A stretch of DNA of 64,000 nucleotides. Origin: Armatimonas rosea. Its GTDB lineage: Bacteria; Armatimonadota; Armatimonadia; Armatimonadales; Armatimonadaceae. The position numbers were made by a program, and so were the translations under genes. The notes beneath the pieces were generated by a model. That model saw nothing but the letters and a program-made list of their open reading frames with translations. It had not been told where the DNA came from and ran no database searches. Positions 57,853-64,000 of this stretch are shown here, piece by piece. Numbering within the stretch: the first letter of the stretch is position 1; each line of letters starts with the position of its first letter. Where the stretch lies: positions 372,001-436,000 of the forward strand of contig NZ_JACHGW010000001.1 of the NCBI RefSeq assembly GCF_014202505.1. The letters run 5' to 3'.

Positions 57853-58467
57853 ATGACCAAGGTAGAGAAGTTACGCTTGACAGAGCGGGTTCAAGGGGAA
57901 GTTGCGGCGCTTCGGGTGGAAAATCTCCTCTGTCGCCAGTATCTCGCCAAATCTGCGGCGGCGTTCTCTCCGACCAATTTTAATCGCTTCCGTGACATGC
58001 TCCATGGCGCTTGGTGGCTGATCGCGCTGGAGGCCTACGACGATGCAAAGCGGCTTCTGGATGCCCTCTGTGAAGTGGACGACGATTTCTACTGGATGTT
58101 TGAGTGGCTGGCATCCACCTTTGCCACGCGCGCGTGGCTCTACTCCCAGCAAGGTAACACAGAGGCGAGCCAGGCAGATGCCGAGGCGGTCTGTCGCTGG
58201 CTGGCACGTGATCCCAATGCCAAGCCTCTGCGCGTCGCGGAGTACCATAAAGCCCTAGAGCGTTGCGACATCTGGTACACCCCCGCCGAAAACGATAGCT
58301 CTGTAAAGAGTAGTGCCAGCATGCTATGTACGGCACTTACTCTACTTGTTCTGTACCAGCAAATGGCACAGGCTCGTGCGGAACCAGAAGAGGCGCAGGG
58401 CTACGCAGAACGAATCACGGTAGCTCTCGCTCTCCTAAAACAGAAACTCACAAGCACCTCCCGATGA
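57853..58467 (+). CDS. unknown helical protein
   Basis: From ATG 57853 (a TTG at 57850 is adjacent) the product is 204 residues. It is mainly helical, with MLHGAWWLIALEAYDDAKRLLDALCEV, FEWLASTFATRAWLYSQQGN and AEAVCRWLA suggesting TPR-like pairing, and SMLCTALTLLVLYQQMAQARAE near the end. No catalytic motif is visible. It follows deoC by 70 bases that hold no recognisable element. Confidence 0.65.
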   Translation: MTKVEKLRLTERVQGEVAALRVENLLCRQYLAKSAAAFSPTNFNRFRDMLHGAWWLIALEAYDDAKRLLDALCEVDDDFYWMFEWLASTFATRAWLYSQQGNTEASQADAEAVCRWLARDPNAKPLRVAEYHKALERCDIWYTPAENDSSVKSSASMLCTALTLLVLYQQMAQARAEPEEAQGYAERITVALALLKQKLTSTSR

Positions 58468-58481
58468 CGTAGAATAGTGCC

Positions 58482-58736
58482 ATGTCTCTGAAGATCGCGA
58501 CCGCCGCCTTGCGTACCTACGACATGCTCAAAGAGAGTCCCCGTGCGACCCCGCGCCGCTCGGATGCGCGCGACCCGGCGGTGCTGGAGGCGATCCACAC
58601 GCGGATTCGGGAGCTGCTGGTGAGCTACCGCATCAGCAGTCAGATTGGGCAGGGGCGGCAGACCTTTGTCTTCTGGAGCGAGATCGAGCCCCTGGTGCGG
58701 GAGGGGGCCTTCGACGATCTCCTATGGCTTCTATAA
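58482..58736 (+). CDS. small unknown protein (84 aa)
   Basis: The product starts MSLKIATAALRTYDMLKESPRATPRR and ends FVFWSEIEPLVREGAFDDLLWLL. It is charged and soluble, with no known motif. Support comes from codon use and from TAGAAT 6 bases before ATG (58470-58475), the spacing seen at other starts here. It abuts a family C hairpin at its 3' end. Confidence 0.55.
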   Translation: MSLKIATAALRTYDMLKESPRATPRRSDARDPAVLEAIHTRIRELLVSYRISSQIGQGRQTFVFWSEIEPLVREGAFDDLLWLL

Positions 58737-58737
58737 C

Positions 58738-58768
58738 TTCCCCCACCCGTGGGGGTCAGGGGGCCAGC
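58738..58768. repeat. family C-like palindrome between convergent genes
   Basis: CTTCCCCCACCCGTGGGGGT and CAGGGGGCC form a short hairpin resembling the family C copies at 23331, 25261 and 37644. The TGA stop of the membrane gene (58756-58758, minus strand) is in it. Confidence 0.7.
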
Positions 58769-60198
58769 GCCTCGATCACCTGGGGCTCGCGGCGGGCGAG
58801 GAGGTGGCCGGCGAGCGGGATGGAGAGGGCCCAGAGCAGGGGAGCGAGCCAGGGCTCCGCGGTGAGATAGGCCGCCACGAGCCCGATCACGAGGTAGAGA
58901 AGCCCGGTGGTGAAGTCCTGGCCAGGGTTGGTCTGCGCGGCCTTTCCCAGCGCAGGGAAGGGGAGAAAGAGGCTCACCACGTTGCCGAGCCCCAGCACGC
59001 CCAGAATCCAGAGACCGCCCGTCAGAAAGAAGCCCGCCAGTGCCCTTGCCGGGGGATGGGCGATCAGGGCGTACTCCGTGAGGGTGAAGCCAACACACAG
59101 GCTCAGGAGCGGGAAGAGGGCCAGGTTCTTGCCCAAGACCCAGCGCCAGCGCACACCCGGGAAGCTCCAGAGAAGCCGACCCGCCGCCGCCTCGGTTCCC
59201 CACTGGTTGCACGCCCGCTCCAGGAGCCAGAGCACGAGATAGAGGACGATCCCCGTGCCCAGCACCGAGTCCCAGAGCACATGCGAGACATTAACCGGAT
59301 GGAGCGTGATCACCCCGACCACCACCATCACGGCGCTGGAGCGGCTGAGCACCCCCCGGAGCCGGGGCTCGCGCAGGAAGTAGGAGAGCTCCTTGCCCGC
59401 CATGCTCAGAGCCGGGCCACGCCGGAGGTAGCGGAGCGGGGAGAGCCCCACCCGGGCACCGTTGTTGCGCTCGGTCTCCACGCCCGCCCGCGCCGCCGCG
59501 AGCCGTCCTGCGAGGAGAAACGCCGCTCCCACCCAGACCACGAGGCCAAGGCTCCCCAGAAGATCGTGCTGTGCGGCAAGGCCCGGCGGTGTCAGCGAGA
59601 GCGCCAGAGCGGGCGGGCGCGGCAGGAGCACCGGTGTCGCGGCCTTGGCGGGGGCACGCACCACCAGAAGCAGGACGCCTGCTGCAACGAAGGGGATCAG
59701 GAGCGAGAGCCCCTCGCGCACCCGGCGGCTCCGTGCGAGCGCCCCGCCCAGAAAGAGCGTGACCTGCCCCAGAAGCAGGCCGCACAGGATCAGGAGAGCC
59801 AAGGGGACGAGCAGGCTCAGGCCAAAGTGCGCGGGGAGCGCCAGCAGGATGGGGGCCTGGATCAGTAGCCCAACCGGCTCCAGAAACGCTCCGACTGCCA
59901 GCGCCGCCGCCAGGGTCCGCGGGGTGATGGGGTAGTGCAAGAGCCGTGCGGGGTCACCCGAGCCAGGGAGGAGGGAGGTGAGGACGAGCGGGGTGGCGAT
60001 GAGGCTGGCGAAGATCACCAGGAGGGTCGTGCTGAGCGGGAAGTGCTGTAGGTGGAGCGCGATCCGTAGCGTGGTGGGAACGCCAATCAAGAGCATCAGC
60101 ACCGCACCGAGCAGGGCAGGCTTGCTATTAAGGTAGCCACGCAGGGTCAGCTTTGCACTGAGCGCGACAAGCAGACGAAAGCAGGCAAGATCGAGCAC
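58756..60198 (-). CDS. ABC-2 type transporter permease-like membrane protein
   Basis: The 480-residue product has about twelve hydrophobic segments, for example LLGAVLMLLIGVPTTLRIAL, LLVIFASLIATPLVLTSLLPG, LLVPLALLILCGLLLGQVTLFLGG, SAVMVVVGVITL and ILGVLGLGNVVSLFLPFP. HYPITPRTLAAALAVGAFLEP and MAGKELSYFLREPRLRG are typical of the ABC-2 permeases of drug or peptide exporters. No ATPase is adjacent, so it may be served by one elsewhere. The stop codon lies in a family C-like palindrome. Confidence 0.75.
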   Translation of the reverse strand: MLDLACFRLLVALSAKLTLRGYLNSKPALLGAVLMLLIGVPTTLRIALHLQHFPLSTTLLVIFASLIATPLVLTSLLPGSGDPARLLHYPITPRTLAAALAVGAFLEPVGLLIQAPILLALPAHFGLSLLVPLALLILCGLLLGQVTLFLGGALARSRRVREGLSLLIPFVAAGVLLLVVRAPAKAATPVLLPRPPALALSLTPPGLAAQHDLLGSLGLVVWVGAAFLLAGRLAAARAGVETERNNGARVGLSPLRYLRRGPALSMAGKELSYFLREPRLRGVLSRSSAVMVVVGVITLHPVNVSHVLWDSVLGTGIVLYLVLWLLERACNQWGTEAAAGRLLWSFPGVRWRWVLGKNLALFPLLSLCVGFTLTEYALIAHPPARALAGFFLTGGLWILGVLGLGNVVSLFLPFPALGKAAQTNPGQDFTTGLLYLVIGLVAAYLTAEPWLAPLLWALSIPLAGHLLARREPQVIEALAP

Positions 60199-60255
60199 TC
60201 ACTTTGTACGATTCCTAATCTTCTGACGTTCCCAGGGCGGTACAATAATGCCGCT

Positions 60256-61446
60256 ATGAAGAAGACAATTGCCGATGTTGAGGTCGCGGGCAAGCGGGTG
60301 CTGGTTCGCGTCGATTTTAATGTCCCCCAGGACGACTCCGGGGCCATTACCGATGATAGACGGATCGAGGCGGCGCTGCCGACCCTCAAGGCGCTCCTAG
60401 ACGCGGGCGCGGCGCTGACCGTGATGAGCCACTTGGGACGCCCCAAGGGCAAGATCAGCGCCAAGTACAGCCTCAAGCCGGTCGCAGAGCGGCTGGCGGC
60501 GCTGACCGGCGTGACCGTGAACCTGGCGACCGCCTCGGAAGAGGACCCGCTGGGGATCGGGACCGTCACCCCGGCACCGGGCGCGATCGCCCTGCTGGAG
60601 AACACGCGCTTCACCGATGCCGAGGAGGCCAACGACCCCGCGCTCAGCGCCAAGCTAGCCGAGCTAGCCGATGTCTACGTGAACGATGCCTTTGGTGCCG
60701 CGCACCGTGCCCACGCCTCCACCGAGGGGGTCGCGACGGTCTGCAAGGCGGCGGGCAAGCCCTGTGTTAGTGGCCTGCTGATGCAAAAAGAGCTGGACTA
60801 CCTGGGCGGCGCGGTGATCAACCCGGCGCGGCCGTTTGTGGCGATCCTCGGTGGCAAGAAGGTCGCGGATAAGATTCCGGTGATCGAGAACCTGCTTCCC
60901 CAAGTGGACACGCTGATTATCGGCGGCGGGATGGGCTACACGTTTGTGAAGGCGGCGGGCTTTGAGATCGGCAAGTCGCTGCTGGACGCGGACTCGCTGG
61001 AGTTCTGCAAGACGCTTCTGGGCAACCCGAAGATCGCGCTCCCCACGGACTGTGTGACGGTCTCCGAGTTCTCCAACGATGCCGAGCGCATCACCGTGAG
61101 TGTCGAGGCGATCCCCGCCGACCGCGAGGGGCTCGATATCGGCCCCGATACCGCTGTGGCCTTCGCCAAGATCATCGCCGGTGCCAAGACCGTGGTCTGG
61201 AACGGCCCGATGGGGGTCTTTGAGTTCCCCAACTTCGCGGCGGGCACCAAGGCAATCGCGGAGGCACTGGCAGCGGCAACCGCCAACGGCGCAACGACCA
61301 TCGTCGGGGGCGGCGACTCCGCGGCGGCGGTCGAGCTCCTGGGCTATGCCGACAAGATGAGCCACATCTCCACCGGCGGCGGCGCGAGCCTGGAGTTCCT
61401 GGAGGGCAAGAAGCTCCCCGGCGTCGAGGCGCTTGACGACAAATAG
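60256..61446 (+). CDS. pgk: phosphoglycerate kinase
   Basis: Pgk transfers phosphate between 1,3-bisphosphoglycerate and ADP in glycolysis. The 396-residue product has the substrate motif [14 protein letters not shown] (17-30), [20 protein letters not shown], the [16 protein letters not shown] segment, [18 protein letters not shown] and the nucleotide loop [17 protein letters not shown] with [19 protein letters not shown] lies 9 bases before ATG (60241-60246). It stands alone, without gap or tpi, and has its own terminator. Confidence 0.97.
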   Translation: MKKTIADVEVAGKRVLVRVDFNVPQDDSGAITDDRRIEAALPTLKALLDAGAALTVMSHLGRPKGKISAKYSLKPVAERLAALTGVTVNLATASEEDPLGIGTVTPAPGAIALLENTRFTDAEEANDPALSAKLAELADVYVNDAFGAAHRAHASTEGVATVCKAAGKPCVSGLLMQKELDYLGGAVINPARPFVAILGGKKVADKIPVIENLLPQVDTLIIGGGMGYTFVKAAGFEIGKSLLDADSLEFCKTLLGNPKIALPTDCVTVSEFSNDAERITVSVEAIPADREGLDIGPDTAVAFAKIIAGAKTVVWNGPMGVFEFPNFAAGTKAIAEALAAATANGATTIVGGGDSAAAVELLGYADKMSHISTGGGASLEFLEGKKLPGVEALDDK

Positions 61447-61455
61447 GTCCTTCGG

Positions 61456-61461
61456 TACAAT
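61456..61461 (+). promoter_or_regulatory. -10-like TACAAT directly before the pgk terminator
   Basis: TACAAT lies 11 bases before the terminator stem. If used, the transcript of the 61522 gene would begin with the hairpin at 61473-61500. Confidence 0.35.
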
Positions 61462-61472
61462 AAGGGACTTCT

Positions 61473-61500
61473 GGGGCTTTCCTAAGGGAAGGCCCCTTTT
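61473..61500 (+). terminator. intrinsic terminator after pgk
   Basis: GGGGCTTTCC, loop TAAG and GGAAGGCCCC form a 10-bp hairpin with one G-T pair, followed by four T. It begins 26 bases after the pgk stop. Confidence 0.85.
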
Positions 61501-61521
61501 CTATCAAAGAGGTGTCGGATC

Positions 61522-62262
61522 ATGGATGACAACACGATGATTGTAGAAAACGAGTCTACCGAGTCTGCAAACAAGCGTATGGAGCCCACGCGCAAGCCGT
61601 CGGGGTTTTATAACAGCCGTCAGAGCGCCGAGCTCTCCCGTTCGGAGCAGATTGTTCAGACGGCAAAGCTCCCTGAACACAGTGCAAAGCTCACAGCACG
61701 AGGTGTGGGAGCCGATGTTGTCTCTGCGCTGGAGGAAAAAATCACCGATGCCCGTGAGCTGGCAGATATTGTTGCCCAAGGTGCTGGTAAAAAGCAGCGC
61801 TCTGCTCAGACCGAAGGCGATGCAAAGAAGCTCATGCTCCAGCAGGTCTATTCGATCCAAGCCGCCGCCCGCGTCAAATACGCCGACAGCGATCCCCTTG
61901 CCCTGCGTGACTATGGGATTGGCGGACGGCTCACCGCGCTCAACCGTGCCGACTTAGAGGCCCTTGTCAATGGCATTGCAACCCGCCTTGCACAAGATAC
62001 CCTCCCCGGAATCCCCACCACTGCCGCTGCGGATTTGCGTAGCGCCATCGCCACCTGGAAGTCGGCTAATGCGTCGCAGTCTGCCACCACCGAAGAGCGC
62101 TCTACCGCCCGAAGTCGCCGTGATACGATGGTGCAAGAGATCAATGCCCTGCGCCGAAAAGTCCAGTTCGCCGCCGATGGTGCCTATCCTCACTGGGAAC
62201 CCGAAAATGCCGCAATCCGAACAGCCTTTGGTCTTCCTAAAAACAAGCCTTTTGCAGGTTAG
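61522..62262 (+). CDS. unknown helical protein
   Basis: The 246-residue product starts MDDNTMIVENESTESANKRM with GAGGTG 8 bases ahead. It is acidic-then-helical: AKLTARGVGADVVSALEEKITDA, KLMLQQVYSIQAAARVKYA, LTALNRADLEALVNGIATRL, STARSRRDTMVQEINALRRKV. It may form a bundle similar to the product of 54047. No known domain is visible. GC is normal, so it is not clearly part of the low-GC block that starts 15 bases after its stop. Confidence 0.7.
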   Translation: MDDNTMIVENESTESANKRMEPTRKPSGFYNSRQSAELSRSEQIVQTAKLPEHSAKLTARGVGADVVSALEEKITDARELADIVAQGAGKKQRSAQTEGDAKKLMLQQVYSIQAAARVKYADSDPLALRDYGIGGRLTALNRADLEALVNGIATRLAQDTLPGIPTTAAADLRSAIATWKSANASQSATTEERSTARSRRDTMVQEINALRRKVQFAADGAYPHWEPENAAIRTAFGLPKNKPFAG

Positions 62263-62277
62263 ATTAATTGTCATGCT

Positions 62278-63630
62278 ATGTACATAAAAAAGCTTGAGAT
62301 CGAAAATATCCGTTCTATAAAAAAACTAGCCTGGGAAGTTGAAGAAAAAAACTGCCCAGGTTGGCATGTTTTTCTTGGGGAAAATGGAACTGGTAAAACT
62401 ACAGTTGTTAGATGCTTCAGTATTATGGTGATGGATCGTGATACTATTTCAGCAATGCGTCAAGATTGGAATAGATGGCAATCTAATGCTTTTCTGGATT
62501 CAAAATCATCAGCTGCTATATTGATAGATGATGAGTATGATGATATACGTATTGATAAATCGGTTAATTTAGGTAAATATAGGAGTAATGCTAAATTTTA
62601 TAATAAATCAAATTTAAAATCAGAATTTAAATTGGTCTATGATGAAGATAGGAATATAAGCGAAATACAAATACGCATTGTGGGAGATGTTGATGTTGAA
62701 ATTGAAAATGAAAACTCAAGGATGGAATATTATAGACATGGTTTTGTCTCGTACAAAGGAATGTTTTGTTGCGCTTATGGGCCATTTCGGAGGTTTGAAG
62801 GAGGAGAAGTTAGTATAGAAAAGCAAAGTTCTTTATTCCGCAAAAATGAACAGTATCTCACAGCATTTGGCGAGAAGTATTCACTTTATGAAAGCTTATC
62901 ATGGTTGAGAGAATTAAAATTTAAAGAATTAGAAAGCGGTGTGGATAGTGAAGAGTCAAAAATTTTGTTGAAGATTATTAACTTTATTAACCAGAATGAT
63001 TTTCTTCCTAGTGATATAAAAATAGAATCTGTGAGTTCTGAGGGTATTAAGCTTATTGATAAAAACACAAACAACCTCAACATTGAAGATTTGTCCGATG
63101 GATATAGGTCGATTTTAAGCTTAGCTATAGATATTGTTAGGCATATTAATAAGAATTTTAGAGATCAAGAAATCTTTTATGAAGATAATGGCATGAAAAT
63201 TATTAGTAAAGGAGTAATTCTAATTGATGAAGTTGATGCTCATCTTCATCCTACTTGGCAAAAGAAAATTGGTTTCTGGTTCCGTCGGGCATTTCCTAAT
63301 ATGCAGTTTATTGTGACAACACATAGTCCTCTTGTTTGTCAGGCGGCGGCGATGGGAGGGAGTGTGTATAAACTTCCTGCTCCTGGCTCCGATGAAGAAG
63401 GGCGTATGCTAGAAAGAGTGGAGCTAAATAAGATTCTCTATGGGGATATTCTCGATGCCTACGATACTCCTGCTTTCGGACTGCCAGACACACGCTCAGA
63501 GTTAGGCGAAGACATGATCGAGGAACTTGCACAACTCAATCGTAAGGAGCGCAAGACACCATTGACGCCGGAAGAAAAAGAAAGACAGGCAGAGCTTCGG
63601 GCAACCTTTCCTGCGCTCGCGAATGAGTAG
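62278..63630 (+). CDS. AAA ATPase, PtuA-like (Septu-type defence candidate)
   Basis: The 450-residue product is an ABC-like ATPase of the OLD/RecF-like AAA class: MYIKKLEIENIRSIKKLAWE, Walker A GENGTGKTT (34-42), signature-like LSDGYRSILSLA, Walker B GVILIDEVDAHLHPTWQ and an H-loop VTTHSPLVC. About 62265-63330 is strongly AT-rich (some 60-base stretches near 20-25% GC) against a GC-rich chromosome; from about 63340 base use is mixed again. Followed 6 bases later by an HNH nuclease gene. ATPase plus HNH is the Septu (PtuA-PtuB) layout; OLD-family and other ATPase-nuclease pairs are alternatives. Confidence 0.85.
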   Translation: MYIKKLEIENIRSIKKLAWEVEEKNCPGWHVFLGENGTGKTTVVRCFSIMVMDRDTISAMRQDWNRWQSNAFLDSKSSAAILIDDEYDDIRIDKSVNLGKYRSNAKFYNKSNLKSEFKLVYDEDRNISEIQIRIVGDVDVEIENENSRMEYYRHGFVSYKGMFCCAYGPFRRFEGGEVSIEKQSSLFRKNEQYLTAFGEKYSLYESLSWLRELKFKELESGVDSEESKILLKIINFINQNDFLPSDIKIESVSSEGIKLIDKNTNNLNIEDLSDGYRSILSLAIDIVRHINKNFRDQEIFYEDNGMKIISKGVILIDEVDAHLHPTWQKKIGFWFRRAFPNMQFIVTTHSPLVCQAAAMGGSVYKLPAPGSDEEGRMLERVELNKILYGDILDAYDTPAFGLPDTRSELGEDMIEELAQLNRKERKTPLTPEEKERQAELRATFPALANE

Positions 63631-63636
63631 TGTCTT

Positions 63637-64000
63637 ATGGTACAGCTTCCCTCTCGTAGTTTGCCTGCTGAGACACTGAACCAACTGGCGCAGTGGCAAC
63701 AGGGTATCGACGACCTACCGACGTTTGCGGAACGCAAGACGAAAGCTGTCTCCGAGTGGTCGGCACGTAATCGCATGACCGAGCCTGCGTTTGTTGTGGT
63801 TCGGGAGATTCTTGGGGCCATCGCGCCTGGAGCACGCGGCTGTGCCTACTGCGAAAGCTCGGTCGGGGATACGATTGATCACTTTCTCTCCAAAACACTC
63901 TACACGGATTTCACCTTTCGCTGGGCTAACTTTGTTCCCGCTTGCGGTAGCTGTCAGCGCGTCAAAAATAACACGGTGCTCATCTACCGTGCCGATACGG
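63637..64000 (+). CDS. HNH endonuclease, PtuB-like (3' end outside window)
   Basis: ATG 63637 opens 121 codons to the window end. GCAYCESSVGDTIDHFLSKTLY (CxxC at 69-72, His of the DHF motif at 82) and WANFVPACGSCQRVKNN (CGSC at 103-106, then Asn) form a zinc-ribbon HNH nuclease of the kind paired with AAA ATPases. It should cut nucleic acid when licensed by the ATPase. It starts 7 bases after the ATPase stop. Its GC (about 54%) is far above the body of the ATPase gene. Confidence 0.82.
   Translation, partial: MVQLPSRSLPAETLNQLAQWQQGIDDLPTFAERKTKAVSEWSARNRMTEPAFVVVREILGAIAPGARGCAYCESSVGDTIDHFLSKTLYTDFTFRWANFVPACGSCQRVKNNTVLIYRADT

Noticed and set aside
1-64000. tRNA, rRNA, CRISPR arrays and prophage or integrase genes
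   Set aside because: Looked for and not seen; a covariance-model search would be needed to exclude tRNAs fully.

Overview
The window is 64 kb of a GC-rich (roughly 60-65%) bacterial chromosome with no rRNA or recognisable tRNA genes. Gene content is that of a free-living heterotroph of the Armatimonadota/Planctomycetota kind: DUF1549/DUF1553 and DUF1501 pair, several CxPxR sulfatases, Gfo/Idh/MocA oxidoreductases with Tat-like signals, an H-X9-DG pseudopilin, a DUF4331/HupE set and many secreted beta-propellers. I favour Armatimonadota, but no marker gene in the window proves it. At least sixteen genes have a TANNNT-like -10 element only 5-9 bases before the start codon, which points to extensive leaderless transcription.

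Layout. 1-9.3 kb (minus strand): arginine biosynthesis genes argC-argJ and, about 5.5 kb downstream, argB, with a cytochrome/DUF1549/DUF1553 gene, a DUF1501 gene and an AT-richer ankyrin gene between them. Upstream of argC lies a consensus promoter, a 19-codon leader ORF with five Arg codons in a run of six, alternative hairpins and an intrinsic terminator: a candidate ribosome-mediated arginine attenuator. 9.4-20.5 kb: S41 protease, RCK-pore-RCK potassium channel, degenerate HAD protein, GAF histidine kinase plus receiver, STAND-like ATPase, then a tightly overlapping operon of split DUF4331, TPR, pseudopilin and HupE/UreJ genes. 20.6-33.5 kb: hydroxyacid dehydrogenase, GMC oxidoreductase, DUF5696-like protein, two-TM ion channel, NHL propeller, Gfo/Idh enzyme, an alpha/beta hydrolase-amidohydrolase-Rieske operon, TPR-GGDEF cyclase and a zinc peptidase. 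33.6-45.1 kb: three sulfatases, a DUF4832 protein, DUF3291, a frameshifted CARDB-like gene, an esterase-SGNH fusion and secreted beta-propeller proteins. 45.2-53.2 kb: a single-chain MalF-MalG permease coupled to trpA, Gfo/Idh, BNR_4 propeller, PhnZ-like HD oxygenase and a tri-haem cytochrome. 53.2-62.3 kb: a paralogous membrane-protein pair around a Rpn-like nuclease, a degenerate-plus-active deoC pair, ABC-2 type permease, pgk and unknown helical proteins. 62.3-64 kb: a low-GC AAA ATPase followed by an HNH nuclease cut by the window end, resembling a Septu-type defence pair.

The intergenic space, and some genes, carry several families of 35-170 bp palindromic elements. Two copies of one family sit in frame inside the DUF1549 gene, a short family sits in frame inside a sulfatase, and four other genes take their stop codon from an element. 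Stems of related elements differ between copies but stay self-complementary. Together with the arginine attenuator and the terminal ATPase/HNH pair, these are the most novel content.
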